Part shown: piece after piece, positions 30,734-40,244 of the stretch
How positions within the stretch are numbered: the stretch's first letter is position 1
How the letters are laid out: each line of letters starts with the position of its first letter
Source: Pelagerythrobacter rhizovicinus
GTDB lineage: Bacteria; Pseudomonadota; Alphaproteobacteria; Sphingomonadales; Sphingomonadaceae
Assembly: GCF_004135625.1 (NCBI RefSeq)
Contig: NZ_SDPV01000002.1
Location: 744,001 to 808,000 of the forward strand
DNA: 64,000 nucleotides
Direction of reading: 5' to 3'
Made by a program: the position numbers and the translations under genes
Notes under the pieces: model-generated
What the model was told of the DNA's origin: nothing
Database searches by the model: none
The model's input: only the letters and a program-made list of their open reading frames with translations

Positions 30734-31915
30734 TCATTCTGACGGCACGAGGCAGCCGCGCTGGGGTTCTGCCCGCGCGAAACGTGCGTCGATCCAGTCG
30801 GCCACCCTGTCGGCACTCAGCTTGGCGATGCCGAGATGATCGGCTTCCATCTCGATCAAGTGAGTCGACGTGCCCTGGCTACAGAGCCGGCGCGCGAAGT
30901 CGCGGCTTACGGCGGGCGCGATGATCGTATCCTTTGTCCCCTGAGCGATGAGCACCGGCACGCCCTGCCCCACCGACGTCGGCGTATTGCGCGCGATGAT
31001 CTCGCGCCACGGCGATACCCGGGTGGGGTCGGCGCGCAGGACGTTGTGCGGCAACAGGTGCAGGCCGAGACCGTCGACCAGCAACCCCAGCGCGTTGGTC
31101 ATGCAGCCGTCGCCGATCAACCGCACGCCCGGCACGGCTTTGGGTTCCACGATCGCAGAGAGATCGATGTCGTAGACTTTCGACCAGGACAGGAGCGCCA
31201 GGGCAGTGAAAGCCTTGCCACCCTCCGTGTCCAGATCGTCCTCGAAAAGGTGGGCCAGTTCGGTCGCTGGTGCGGCGGCGGCGACGCCGAGCAGCGTCAG
31301 ATCGGGAGCATAGCTGGCCGCCAACTCCCCGGTCCAGAGCGCGGCATGACCTCCTTGCGAGTGCCCCCATACGACGAACTCCGATCCGGCCCCCGCAAGC
31401 GAGCGTGCTGCGCGCACGGAGTCGAGAACGGTCTGCGCAGCGCTGGACCCGACGAGGTAGGGATGGACGCCTTCGGTCCCGAGGCCCTCGTAATCGGTTG
31501 CCGCAACCACGTAGCCGCGCCGCACGAGCTCGGCGAGGTTGGGAACGGTTTTCTCGAAATGATGCCCGCGCGACGGCGCGCACTTGCTGGCGATGCCGGT
31601 GGTCGGATGAGCCCACGCCACCGTCGGCCATCCATTCGGCGGCGGCGGCCGGTCCGGCGCGACGATGACTCCGGAAACCTCGATCTGCTCTCCCCTGGCA
31701 CCGCTCGACCGGTACAGCACCCGCCACGCGCGGGCGCCCGGCACCGGAAGGTCGAGCGGATCGGCGCGGGCTATGCTGCCCGGCGGGTTGGTGATCCATG
31801 ATCCTTCCGCCGGATGAACCGGCGCGCGTTGATCCTGGCCGGTGCTCGTTCCCGGAATGCCGGCCAGGACGGCCAAGGCCAGCAGGACGGCCAAGGGTGC
31901 GCTGCGTCGGGTCAT
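30734..31915 (-). CDS. Secretory lipase family alpha/beta hydrolase
   Basis: 393 residues with an N-terminal signal peptide (hydrophobic residues about 6-25, cleavage around STGQ). The alpha/beta-hydrolase fold is indicated by WAHPTTGI, the VAATDYEGLGTEG segment, the nucleophile elbow VWGHSQGGHAALW, and C-terminal AQGTKDTIIAP (Asp) and EADHLG (His). The layout matches the LIP secretory lipase family (PF03583-like), which hydrolyses triglycerides or other esters outside the cytoplasm. Convergent with guaA and divergent from the Cys/Met enzyme gene. Confidence 0.82.
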   Translation of the reverse strand: MTRRSAPLAVLLALAVLAGIPGTSTGQDQRAPVHPAEGSWITNPPGSIARADPLDLPVPGARAWRVLYRSSGARGEQIEVSGVIVAPDRPPPPNGWPTVAWAHPTTGIASKCAPSRGHHFEKTVPNLAELVRRGYVVAATDYEGLGTEGVHPYLVGSSAAQTVLDSVRAARSLAGAGSEFVVWGHSQGGHAALWTGELAASYAPDLTLLGVAAAAPATELAHLFEDDLDTEGGKAFTALALLSWSKVYDIDLSAIVEPKAVPGVRLIGDGCMTNALGLLVDGLGLHLLPHNVLRADPTRVSPWREIIARNTPTSVGQGVPVLIAQGTKDTIIAPAVSRDFARRLCSQGTSTHLIEMEADHLGIAKLSADRVADWIDARFARAEPQRGCLVPSE

Positions 31916-32117
31916 GGTTTCCCCCTTTCCGAGATGGCCTCACCGAGGCGCCGGAGGCCGCATCGTGTGCGGAGCAACCTTGCACGCTCGCATGGCCCCG
32001 GCAAGGAGATCACTGCCAATTTTTCGGTGCGGCGACCTGCCGGGCCGACTTGCGCCGCAGTGCAATCTCGTCGATGCGCCGCATGACGCTTGCGAGGTAG
32101 AGGGGAGTTTGGCGCCG

Positions 32118-33269
32118 ATGAATCCGATCGATGCGGAGGATGAGCTGATCTGCCTGCGCGCCGGCGATGTCGCGGGGCCGGTCATGCCGCCGATCGTGCA
32201 AGCCTCGCTGTTCCGCTTCGAAACGCTCGAGGAGCTGCACGGCGCGCAGGCGCGCGAGAACGAGGTCTGCGTCTATTCGCGCGGCACCAACCCGACCGTG
32301 CGCGAGCTGGAAGAGACGCTCGCGCGGCTCGAGGGCGCCGAAGCCGCCAAGTGCTTCGCCAGCGGCATGGGGGCGATCTCGGCCACCCTCTTCGCGCTGC
32401 TGGCCGAGGGCGATCATGTGCTGTTCTGCGGCGACATCTACGGCCCGACGATCGAGTTCGCCCAGCGGCTGGAGGACTACGGCGTCACGCACAGCCGGTG
32501 CTTCGCCGCCGGGATCGAAGAGATCGAAGCGGCGCTGACACCGGCGACCAAGCTGATCTACTTCGAAAGCCCCGGTTCGATGCGATTCGAGCTGCTGCCG
32601 ATTGCGGAAATCTGCGCGATCGCGAAGGCGCGCGGTATCCTGACCGCGATCGACAACACCGTCGCGACCCCGCTGCTGCAGAAGCCGCTCACGATGGGCT
32701 GCGATCTCGTGCTCCATTCGCTGACCAAGTACGTCGGCGGACATTCGGATACGCTCGGCGGCGCGGTCGCGGGCTCGGCCGAGCTCGTCGAGTGCGTGTT
32801 CCGGCGCGGCTACATGCTGACGGGCGCGGTGATGGCGCCGTTCGACGCCTGGCTGCTCCTGCGCGGGCTGGCGACTTTGCCTGCGCGGCTGGCGCGGCAG
32901 CATGCCGATGCGCTCGCGGTCGCGCGCTTCCTCGCGGATCATCCGAAGGTCCGGCGGGTGTTCCATCCGGCGCTGGCGGAAGGCGAGCAGGCAGCGCTGT
33001 TCGCTCGGCAGATGCGCGGCCATTCGGGCCTGCTCTCCGCCGAGTTCGACCTGCCCGATCATGCCGCGGCGCTCGCGTTCGGCAATCGCCTGCGCCTGTT
33101 CGGCAAGGCGATAAGCTGGGGCGGCGTTGAAAGCCTCGTGTCGAGCGCGCACCGGACCGATCCGGGGCCGGACCACGACGGCCGCATGCCGCGCACGCTG
33201 CTGCGCTTCTCGGTCGGACTCGAAGGCGCCGAGGCCCTGATTTCCGATCTGGAGCAGGCACTGGCATGA
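32118..33269 (+). CDS. Cys/Met-metabolism PLP-dependent enzyme
   Basis: 383 residues from ATG 32118, preceded by AGGGGAG at 32101-32107. Signature features: YSRGTNPTVRELEETLARLEGAE, the ASGMGAI loop, IDNTVATPLLQKPL and the PLP-binding lysine in VLHSLTKYVGGHSD. This family includes cystathionine gamma-synthase, cystathionine beta-lyase and methionine gamma-lyase; the ending SAHRTDPG and the short length resemble beta-lyase-type members (MetC), but the reaction cannot be fixed. Its stop overlaps the antiporter start (ATGA). Confidence 0.85.
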   Translation: MNPIDAEDELICLRAGDVAGPVMPPIVQASLFRFETLEELHGAQARENEVCVYSRGTNPTVRELEETLARLEGAEAAKCFASGMGAISATLFALLAEGDHVLFCGDIYGPTIEFAQRLEDYGVTHSRCFAAGIEEIEAALTPATKLIYFESPGSMRFELLPIAEICAIAKARGILTAIDNTVATPLLQKPLTMGCDLVLHSLTKYVGGHSDTLGGAVAGSAELVECVFRRGYMLTGAVMAPFDAWLLLRGLATLPARLARQHADALAVARFLADHPKVRRVFHPALAEGEQAALFARQMRGHSGLLSAEFDLPDHAAALAFGNRLRLFGKAISWGGVESLVSSAHRTDPGPDHDGRMPRTLLRFSVGLEGAEALISDLEQALA

Positions 33270-34690
33270 GCGAACACGAACGGACCGAGCGTGGCCCGCT
33301 GCCGCTGGCTCTCGCGCTGGCGCCGATCGCCGCGTTGTTCGCAGCCGGAGTCGGCGGGGCCGCCGTGTTCGGGTTCGGCGGCGAGCCCTTGCTGCTGGCG
33401 CTGCTCTTCGCCGCGGCTGTCGCGGCCGGGATCGCGCGGGCTCGCGGGCACGGCTGGGCGGAGGTCCAGGCCGCGGCCGGGCGGCTGCTGGCCGAGGCGC
33501 TGCCGGCCGTGCTCATCCTGCTCAGCATCGGCGCCTTGCTGGGAAGCTGGATGTTCGCGGGCACGATCCCGCTGCTGGTGGTGCTCGGGATCGATCTCAT
33601 CAGCCCCGAATGGATGGCGCTGACGGCATTTCTCGCGACGGCGGTGATGTCGGTCGTCTCGGGCACCTCGTGGGGCTCGGCGGGCACCATCGGCGTCGCG
33701 CTGATGGGCGCGGCCGAGGCCATGGGCCTGCCGCTCGCGCCGATCGCCGGCGCAGTCGTTTCGGGCGCCTATTTCGGCGACAAGCTCTCGCCGATCTCGG
33801 ACATGACCAACATCACCGCGATCGGCGCCGGGGCGGAGCTCTACGCGCATATCCGCCACATGCTGCCGACCAGTCTGCCGCCCGCGCTGATCGCGCTCGC
33901 CGTCTTCGCGCTGTTCGCGCCCGGCGCGGCGCTGACCGGCGCGAATCCGGCCGCGGCGATCCGCACCGAGCTCGTCGGACTCTTCGAACCCGGCTTCTGG
34001 GCCGCGTTGCCGCTCGCGGTAGCCATCGGTGGGATCGCGCTGCGCTACCCGCCGGCACCGGTGATTATCGCCTCGGCCCTGGTGGCGCTCGTGATCGGGG
34101 TCACGGTCAACGGGTTCCCCGCCGCCGCCGGCGTGCACGCGTTCGTCGCCGGCTTCGCGCTCGATCAGGTGGCGCCGGGCGCCGCGGTGAGCGGGCAACT
34201 GACCGGCCTGGTCGAGCGTGGCGGCCTCTATGCCATGGCGCCGACGTTGATCTTCATCCTGGCCGCCTTCCTGCTGGCCGCAGGGATGGAAGTCTCGGGC
34301 GCGCTCGACACGCTGCTGGCGCGGCTGCTGAGTGCGGTGCGCGGCGCCTTCGGGCTGGTGGCCGCGACCATGGCGGGGGGCGCGACGATGGTGGGGATGA
34401 CGAGCCACGGCGGCGTCACCTCGCTGGTCGTCGGCGGCCTGTTCCGCCCGTCCTACGCCGAACGCGACCTCGCCCCCGTAAACCTCAGCCGCGCGTTGGC
34501 CGATTCGGTCACCATCACCGAGCCGCTGATGCCCTGGACCGTCTCCGGCCTGTTCATGGCCTCCACGCTCGGCGTCGCGACTCTCGCCTATGCGCCCTGG
34601 GCGGTGTTCTGCTGGCTCGGTCCGGTCTTCAGCCTCCTGATGGCCCTGCGCTTCCGCCTGACGGGCAAGGGGCTGAAGCCGGCGAGCTGA
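33266..34690 (+). CDS. nhaC: NhaC-family Na+/H+ antiporter
   Basis: 474 residues with about eleven transmembrane helices. Diagnostic segments are GTSWGSAGTIGVALMG, SGAYFGDKLSPISDMTNITAI (Asp residues likely in cation binding) and the C-terminal SRALADSVTITEPLMPWTVSG. It exchanges sodium (or an amine) for protons across the inner membrane. The gene is translationally coupled to the upstream PLP enzyme, an unusual pairing that could mean the transporter handles an amino-acid-related substrate; this is inference. Confidence 0.88.
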   Translation: MSEHERTERGPLPLALALAPIAALFAAGVGGAAVFGFGGEPLLLALLFAAAVAAGIARARGHGWAEVQAAAGRLLAEALPAVLILLSIGALLGSWMFAGTIPLLVVLGIDLISPEWMALTAFLATAVMSVVSGTSWGSAGTIGVALMGAAEAMGLPLAPIAGAVVSGAYFGDKLSPISDMTNITAIGAGAELYAHIRHMLPTSLPPALIALAVFALFAPGAALTGANPAAAIRTELVGLFEPGFWAALPLAVAIGGIALRYPPAPVIIASALVALVIGVTVNGFPAAAGVHAFVAGFALDQVAPGAAVSGQLTGLVERGGLYAMAPTLIFILAAFLLAAGMEVSGALDTLLARLLSAVRGAFGLVAATMAGGATMVGMTSHGGVTSLVVGGLFRPSYAERDLAPVNLSRALADSVTITEPLMPWTVSGLFMASTLGVATLAYAPWAVFCWLGPVFSLLMALRFRLTGKGLKPAS

Positions 34691-34755
34691 CTTGCCACCC
34701 CTCCGGAATTGCGACAGGTCACCCGCACACGCCCGCTGACAGGAGAGGACACACC

Positions 34756-35730
34756 ATGAAAACCGCGATCACCGAGATGTTCGGGATCGAGCATCCGATC
34801 ATCCAGGGCGGCATGCACTTCGTCGGGCTGGCGGAGATGGCGGCGGCGGTGTCGAATGCCGGCGGGCTCGGAATCATCACCGGGCTCACGCAGAAGACGC
34901 CGGACGACCTGGCCAACGAGATCGCGCGCTGCCGGGACATGACCGAGAGGCCCTTCGGCGTGAACCTGACGTTCCTGCCGACGGTCAACGCGCCCGATTA
35001 TCCGGGCTACGTCCGCGCGATCATCGAAGGCGGGGTCACGGTGGTCGAAACCGCGGGCAACAACCCGCAGGCCGTGCTGCCGTACCTGAAGGACGCCGGG
35101 ATCAGGGTGATCCACAAGTGCACCAGCGTGCGCCACGCGCTGAAGGCGCAGTCGATCGGGTGCGACGCGGTGTCGGTCGACGGGTTCGAGTGCGGCGGGC
35201 ATCCGGGCGAGGACGACGTGCCGAATTTCATCCTCCTGCCCCGCGCGGCGGACGAGCTGGAAATTCCCTTCGTCTCGAGCGGTGGCATGGCCGACGGGCG
35301 CAGCCTCGTCGCCAGCCTCGCGTTCGGCGCGGCGGGCATGAACATGGGCACGCGCTTCATCGCGACCAGGGAAGCTCCGGTGCACGACAACGTGAAGCAG
35401 GCGATCCTCGCCGCGAGCGAGCTCGACACGCGGCTGGTCATGCGTCCGCTGCGCAACACCGAGCGCGTGCTCAACAACGCCGCGGTCGAGCGCTTGCTGG
35501 AGAAGGAGCGCGAACTCGGCGCGGATCTCAAGTTCGAGGACATCATCGAGGAGGTCGCCGGCGTCTATCCCTCGATAATGAAGGAGGGCGAGATGGATCG
35601 CGGCGCGTGGAGCTGCGGCATGGTCGCCGGGCTCGTTTACGACATTCCGACGTGCCAGGAGCTGATCGAGAGGATCATGCGCCAGGCGAGCGAGATCATC
35701 GGCCGGATGGACGCGCTGCGCCGCGCCTGA
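34756..35730 (+). CDS. Nitronate monooxygenase
   Basis: 324 residues, FMN-binding TIM barrel of the NMO/2-nitropropane dioxygenase family. ATG 34756 follows AGGAGAGGA (34741-34749). Visible motifs: PIIQGGMHFVGLAEMAAAVSNAGGLG, a V.VNLTFLP-type strand, GFECGGHPGEDD (with the catalytic His position) and SSGGMADGRSLVASLAFGAAGMNMGTRF, which binds the FMN phosphate. It oxidises toxic alkyl nitronates or, in some members, acts as an enoyl reductase-like protein. Confidence 0.88.
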   Translation: MKTAITEMFGIEHPIIQGGMHFVGLAEMAAAVSNAGGLGIITGLTQKTPDDLANEIARCRDMTERPFGVNLTFLPTVNAPDYPGYVRAIIEGGVTVVETAGNNPQAVLPYLKDAGIRVIHKCTSVRHALKAQSIGCDAVSVDGFECGGHPGEDDVPNFILLPRAADELEIPFVSSGGMADGRSLVASLAFGAAGMNMGTRFIATREAPVHDNVKQAILAASELDTRLVMRPLRNTERVLNNAAVERLLEKERELGADLKFEDIIEEVAGVYPSIMKEGEMDRGAWSCGMVAGLVYDIPTCQELIERIMRQASEIIGRMDALRRA

Positions 35731-35734
35731 GTCG

Positions 35735-36283
35735 CTACCAGGCGAAGCCCTGCGCCACCGCGTGCTTCTCCGCCGGGGTCGAGCGGCGGCCGAGCACCCG
35801 GTTGCGGTGCGGGAAACGGCCGAAGCGGGCGATCATCCGGTGATGGCTGACGGCGAAGGCACGATTCTCCGGCTCGCACGCGAAGAAGCGCAGCGAGGCC
35901 AATTGGTCGGCGATCGCCTCGCTGTGCATCAGCGGCATGCCGGCGAAGGCGCGCATCCGCGGGGGCAGGCGCTCGTGCCAGCCGCGGGCGATCATGCCCC
36001 GGGCAATGGCAAGCGCGAGCCCGTCGGAGGCGAACGCACGCGGATCGTCGCGGAAGAGATTGCGCGGCACTTGATCGAACAGCAGCACCGCGGCTTGTGC
36101 GGTCAGCGGATCGGTCAGGAACTCGCGCGCAGGCCGGTGCCGCAGCGCATGCCACTCGCGTGCGAAGCGGCGGCGCAGCAGCGCGTCGACCTCGGCGGCG
36201 CCCCCGAACCAGTCGGCCGGGCCGAGCCTGTGAAACCAGAGATGGAGCAGTTCCGCCGCCCAGCGGCGCGGGGCGGCGGTCAT
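35735..36283 (-). CDS. DUF924 family protein
   Basis: 182 residues. The family's hallmarks are WFGGAAEVDALLRRRFA, LLFDQVPRNLFRDDPRAFASD, RFGRFPHRNRVLGRRSTPAE and the terminal FAW. DUF924 proteins are all-helical, TPR-like and of unknown biochemical role. It lies convergent with the nitronate monooxygenase gene, five bases apart. Nothing unusual in its sequence. Confidence 0.85.
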   Translation of the reverse strand: MTAAPRRWAAELLHLWFHRLGPADWFGGAAEVDALLRRRFAREWHALRHRPAREFLTDPLTAQAAVLLFDQVPRNLFRDDPRAFASDGLALAIARGMIARGWHERLPPRMRAFAGMPLMHSEAIADQLASLRFFACEPENRAFAVSHHRMIARFGRFPHRNRVLGRRSTPAEKHAVAQGFAW

Positions 36284-36291
36284 GCGTCAGA

Positions 36292-36696
36292 TCAGCCTTC
36301 GACCTTCTTGTAAGGGACGAAGTCGCCGAGGAAGATATTGCCAGTGTAGAACCCGCCCGTGCGATCGAAGGTCGTCACGATGTCCGACCTGCAGAGCTGG
36401 CTGCCGGTCCTGCGGATTTTCAGCGCGTCGTCGTCGTCGAGCGATTCGGGATGCTGCGGAATATTGACGTAGACCGTGCTGCCCCGCTCGATCACGATTG
36501 CGGTGCCGTCGATCACGCGCATATGCGTGTTGGGAAAGCTCTGGACGCAGTTCTGCGGTTCCCCCGCCACGCGGCCTTCGAGCAGCTTGGCGAGTTCCGC
36601 CTGCCCCTTGGACGGCGCTTCCTCGGCCGCGGCCGGCGCTGCGAACAGGGCGCCCGCGGCGATCGCGCCAATGAGGGTGAGGGTTGCTGTTTTCAT
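36292..36696 (-). CDS. Exported protein of unknown function (tandem paralogue A)
   Basis: 134 residues with a signal peptide (cleavage near APAAAEE). The mature protein contains KLLEGRVAGEPQNC, a VIDGTAIVIERG strand, SQLCRSDIVTTFDR and a C-terminal LGDFVPYKK. Two conserved cysteines (in the PQNC and QLCR motifs) could form a disulfide. It follows its paralogue by three bases and must be co-transcribed. No family is recognised. Confidence 0.75.
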   Translation of the reverse strand: MKTATLTLIGAIAAGALFAAPAAAEEAPSKGQAELAKLLEGRVAGEPQNCVQSFPNTHMRVIDGTAIVIERGSTVYVNIPQHPESLDDDDALKIRRTGSQLCRSDIVTTFDRTGGFYTGNIFLGDFVPYKKVEG

Positions 36697-36699
36697 CGG

Positions 36700-37128
36700 T
36701 CAGCCTCCTTCGGCGGCCTCCTGATCGTCCGCCTTGGTGTATGGGACGAAGTCACCGAGCGCCAGCCTTGGTCCGGGCATGGTGCCGCTGCCGAGCCGAT
36801 CGCGCAGTTCGACCTGATCGAGACGGCAGAGCTGCGAACTGAACTGGTGGAACACCGGCAGGTCGCTGCGCGAGAGAAACTGCGCGCCGGCCGGCCGGTT
36901 CACCCACAACGTGCCGCCGTCGCGGAACACGATCGCGGTTCCGTCGACGATCTGGATCGAGTCGCGCTGCGACTCGCTCAGGCAATTAACCGGCTCGCCG
37001 GCCACGCGACCTTCCAGAATTTCGGCGAGCTTCGCCTCGCCGCGCGTCGGCTCCTCCGCGGAAGCGGAAACCGTGCCGGCGAGCGCGAGCGGTGCCAGCA
37101 AGAGCGAAATGGACTTCGTACCGATCAT
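36700..37128 (-). CDS. Exported protein of unknown function (tandem paralogue B)
   Basis: 142 residues from ATG 37128, just behind AAGGGTGG. An in-frame ATG at 37146 is possible but has no SD. A signal peptide ends near VSASAEE. The core shares EILEGRVAGEPVNC, IVDGTAIVFRDGG, SSQLCRLDQVELRDR and LALGDFVPYTK with the following gene, so the pair arose by duplication. First gene of the two-gene unit. Confidence 0.75.
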   Translation of the reverse strand: MIGTKSISLLLAPLALAGTVSASAEEPTRGEAKLAEILEGRVAGEPVNCLSESQRDSIQIVDGTAIVFRDGGTLWVNRPAGAQFLSRSDLPVFHQFSSQLCRLDQVELRDRLGSGTMPGPRLALGDFVPYTKADDQEAAEGG

Positions 37129-37183
37129 GCCACCCTTATAGCACATCCGGCGTGAATGCGCGATGAGCGGCGGCGCAGCCGCG

Positions 37184-38635
37184 TCAGGCTGTTCCGCCCA
37201 CGGTGAGCCGGTCGACCAGCAGCGTCGGCTGCCCCACCCCGGCGGGCACGCTCTGCCCGCCCTTTCCGCACACGCCCACGCCTTCGTCGAGCGCGAGATC
37301 GTTGCCGATCCCCGACACGCGGGTCAGCACACTCGGCCCGTCGCCGATCAGCGTCGCGCCCTTGATCGGCGCGCCGATCACGCCGTTCTCGACCTTGTAG
37401 GCCTCGGTGCAGGAGAACACGAACTTCCCCGAGACGATATCGACCTGCCCGCCGCCGAAACTCTTCGCGTAGATGCCGTTCTTCACCCGGCCGAGCAGCT
37501 CGGTCGGATCGTCGCTGCCGGCGCGCATGAACGTGTTGGTCATGCGCGGCATCGGTGCGTGCTGATAGCTTTCGCGGCGGCCGTTGCCGGTCGCCTCGAC
37601 GCCCATCAGCCGCGCGTTCAGCCGATCCTGCATATAGCCCTTGAGAATGCCGTCCTCGATCAGCACGGTCTCGGCCGTCGGCGTGCCCTCGTCGTCGATC
37701 GAGAGCGAGCCGCGCCGGTCGCGGATCGAGCCGTCGTCGACCACCGTCACGCCGGGCGCAGCGACGCGCTCCCCGATGCGGCCGGAAAAGGCGCTCGTGC
37801 CCTTGCGGTTGAAATCGCCTTCGAGCCCGTGGCCAACCGCCTCGTGCAGCAGGACGCCGGGCCAGCCGGGGCCGAGCAGCACGGTCATCTCGCCCGCCGG
37901 CGCGTCCACGCTGTCGAGGTTGACCAGCGCCTGGCGCACCGCCTCGTCCACCGCGCGGCCCCAGCCGGCAGGCTCGAACAGCGGATCGTAGAGGTGGCGC
38001 CCGCCGAAGCCGAAGCTGCCACGCTCGCGCCGGCCGTTCGCTTCGGCGACCACGCCGACGTTGAGACGCACCAGCGGCCGGACGTCGGTCGCGACGAAGC
38101 CGTCGGGCCGGACGATCTCGACCACGCTCCAGCTCGCCAGCAGGCTGGCATTGACCTGCACCACCCGCGGATCACGCGCGCGGGCGGCGGCGTCGACCGC
38201 CTGCAGCAGCCGGACCTTTTCCGCGAAGGGCACGGCATCGAGCGGGTTGTCGGCGGTATAGAGGTGGCGGTTGCTCCGGCGCGGAGGCGCTGCGAGCGCG
38301 TTTGCGGTCGGATCGAGCAGTTGCAGCGTCTCGCCCGCGCGGCGGATCGCCGCATCGCTGATCTCGTTGGCATGGGCGAAGCCGGTCGTCTCGCCCGAGA
38401 CGCCGCGCAGGCCGAAGCCCGAATCGCGCGCATAGTCCGCGGTCCTGAGCCGCCCGTCCTCGAACGCCAGCGCCTCGCGCGCGGTGTATTGCAGGTAGAG
38501 CTCGCCGTCGTCGCAGCTCTTGAGCATCTCGGCCGCGAGCGCGGGCGCGCGTTCGGGGTCGAGCCTGCCCTCGCCGTAGAGGAAGGCGCGCGGATCGGCT
38601 TGGGGATCGGCTCGGAAGTCGGCTGATAGGGTCAT
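37184..38635 (-). CDS. tldD: Metalloprotease TldD
   Basis: 483 residues from ATG 38635 (an upstream in-frame ATG at 38653 is possible). With TldE it forms a peptidase that processes modified peptides and toxins such as CcdA or microcins. The zinc motif HExxxH reads LLHEAVGHGLEGDFNRKG (about residue 247), and the C-terminal CTEAYKVENGVIGAPIKGATLIGDGP is typical. The TldE/PmbA partner is not in the window, which is common. Confidence 0.92.
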   Translation of the reverse strand: MTLSADFRADPQADPRAFLYGEGRLDPERAPALAAEMLKSCDDGELYLQYTAREALAFEDGRLRTADYARDSGFGLRGVSGETTGFAHANEISDAAIRRAGETLQLLDPTANALAAPPRRSNRHLYTADNPLDAVPFAEKVRLLQAVDAAARARDPRVVQVNASLLASWSVVEIVRPDGFVATDVRPLVRLNVGVVAEANGRRERGSFGFGGRHLYDPLFEPAGWGRAVDEAVRQALVNLDSVDAPAGEMTVLLGPGWPGVLLHEAVGHGLEGDFNRKGTSAFSGRIGERVAAPGVTVVDDGSIRDRRGSLSIDDEGTPTAETVLIEDGILKGYMQDRLNARLMGVEATGNGRRESYQHAPMPRMTNTFMRAGSDDPTELLGRVKNGIYAKSFGGGQVDIVSGKFVFSCTEAYKVENGVIGAPIKGATLIGDGPSVLTRVSGIGNDLALDEGVGVCGKGGQSVPAGVGQPTLLVDRLTVGGTA

Positions 38636-38698
38636 GGCGTGCGATATAGGCATGCCCGCGCGAATGTCAGCCGCGACCCGTCAGCAGTAGCAGGGCCG

Positions 38699-38959
38699 TC
38701 AGCGGTGGCCGGGATCGCTTCCGGCGGAGATATCCTCCAGCGCGGCCTGCGCGGCGCCGTCGGCCGGGCCGCCGCGCAGCACGAAGCGGCGGTCGCAATA
38801 GCCGCAGTCGACGTAGCCGTGCTCGTCGATCTCCAGCCAGACGCGGGGATGGCCGAGCGCGGAGGGGCGATAGCGGTCGCCGCCGCGGATGGCTTGCGCG
38901 CCGTCGCACTGAACGCGGCGATGATCGACCAGGGTCACTTCGGGCGGTGGAATGTCCAT
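38699..38959 (-). CDS. Zinc-finger (CHCC) domain protein
   Basis: 86 residues from ATG 38959. The pattern is [12 protein letters not shown], then [23 protein letters not shown]: the Cys-His-Cys-Cys zinc site of the zf-CHCC family, related to the mitochondrial complex I subunit NDUFS6. In alphaproteobacteria these small proteins are standalone and may help assemble respiratory complex I. Divergent from the ABC ATPase gene with about 96 bases between the starts. Confidence 0.82.
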   Translation of the reverse strand: MDIPPPEVTLVDHRRVQCDGAQAIRGGDRYRPSALGHPRVWLEIDEHGYVDCGYCDRRFVLRGGPADGAAQAALEDISAGSDPGHR

Positions 38960-39055
38960 GGGCCCGCCGATAATCCGAAGCGCGCCCGCGCGCAACTGGG
39001 CCTGCACAGCGTCACACCCTTTACGGATCGCCCGCCGAACGCCAAGTGGGGCGCC

Positions 39056-40003
39056 ATGACGACCTCCCCCGCTGCCGAACCCGCAATCGCGATCCGCGAC
39101 CTGACCAAACGCTACGCCGGGGAGAAGGGCGAGCCGGGCAAGCTCGCGCTCGACGGGGTCAGCTTCGACGTTCCGCAGGGGCAGATCTTCGGCCTGCTCG
39201 GCCCCAACGGGGCGGGCAAGTCGACGCTGATCAACATTCTCGCCGGGCTCGTGCGAAAGACCGGCGGCAGCGCCGAGATCTGGGGCTTCGACATCGACCG
39301 GAACCCGCGCAACGCCAAGCGGATGATCGGCATCGTCCCGCAGGAAATCGTCTTCGACCCGTTCTTCACTCCGTTCGAAGTGCTCGAGAACCAGGGCGGC
39401 TTCTACGGCATCGGCAAGCGCGACCGGCGCAGCGAGGAACTGCTCGCCGCCGTGCACCTGGCGGACAAGCGCGATGCCTATGCGCGCACGCTGTCGGGCG
39501 GGATGAAGCGGCGGCTGCTGATTGCCAAGGCGATGGTCCACTCGCCGCCGATCCTGGTGCTCGACGAGCCGACCGCCGGGGTCGACGTGGAGCTGCGGCG
39601 GCAATTGTGGGAACTGGTGACCGATCTCAACCGGCGCGGCGTCACCGTGGTCCTGACGACCCACTACCTCGAGGAAGCCGAGCAGCTCTGCGACCGGATC
39701 GCGATCATCAACCGCGGCAAGCTGATCGCCAACAAGCCGACCCGCGAGCTGGTCGGCATGGCGCGCGAGAAGATCGTGCGGGTCACGCTCGACCGGGATC
39801 TCGCCGGACCGCCGATCGACGAGGGCTTCGTCAAGGCCGAGGCGCTCGACCCGCGCACGCTGGAGATCACGTACGACCGCGACAAGGCGAGTGCCGGGCA
39901 GGTCCTCGCGCGCATCCAGTCGCACGGCTATGCGATCGAGGACGTGACCACCCGCGAGCCGGATCTGGAGGACGTGTTCGTCCAGCTCACCGCCACGCCC
40001 TAG
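39056..40003 (+). CDS. ABC transporter ATP-binding protein (orphan)
   Basis: 315 residues. Walker [10 protein letters not shown] (about 51-59), Q-loop [13 protein letters not shown], signature LSGGMKRRL, Walker [13 protein letters not shown] and H-loop [12 protein letters not shown]. The C-terminal [10 protein letters not shown] extension is that of DrrA/NodI-type exporters that pair with an ABC-2 permease. No permease gene lies on either side, so the partner must be elsewhere or the gene has been separated from it. The substrate is unknown. Confidence 0.88.
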   Translation: MTTSPAAEPAIAIRDLTKRYAGEKGEPGKLALDGVSFDVPQGQIFGLLGPNGAGKSTLINILAGLVRKTGGSAEIWGFDIDRNPRNAKRMIGIVPQEIVFDPFFTPFEVLENQGGFYGIGKRDRRSEELLAAVHLADKRDAYARTLSGGMKRRLLIAKAMVHSPPILVLDEPTAGVDVELRRQLWELVTDLNRRGVTVVLTTHYLEEAEQLCDRIAIINRGKLIANKPTRELVGMAREKIVRVTLDRDLAGPPIDEGFVKAEALDPRTLEITYDRDKASAGQVLARIQSHGYAIEDVTTREPDLEDVFVQLTATP

Positions 40004-40009
40004 GGCCGG

Positions 40010-40207
40010 CTAGGGGGCGGCGGCCCGGCGGAAGCGGCGCGCCGCCTGGAGTGCGCGGTCCTTGGCTTCGTCCTCGCAGTCGGCATCGGCCAGATCCTCG
40101 ATTTCCGAGGCGGCGCGGTTGAGCAGGCGCTGCATGATCGCTTTGTCGTGCTCGGCCGCGTCGCGTTCCTTCCGCAGCCGTTCCGCCTTCGAATCCGAAC
40201 TCTTCAT
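40010..40207 (-). CDS. Small charged coiled-coil protein
   Basis: 65 residues, very rich in Lys, Arg, Glu, Asp and Ala (KAERLRKERDAAEHDKAIMQRLL). It is predicted to be one or two long helices and probably coiled-coil. No signal peptide or cysteine except one. It lies convergent with the ABC ATPase and 37 bases upstream of the esterase stop. Function unknown; confidence rests on the absence of competing frames. Confidence 0.5.
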   Translation of the reverse strand: MKSSDSKAERLRKERDAAEHDKAIMQRLLNRAASEIEDLADADCEDEAKDRALQAARRFRRAAAP

Positions 40208-40244
40208 GTCCCCGATCCCCTTTGCCGCAATGCCGCGGTGCGCC

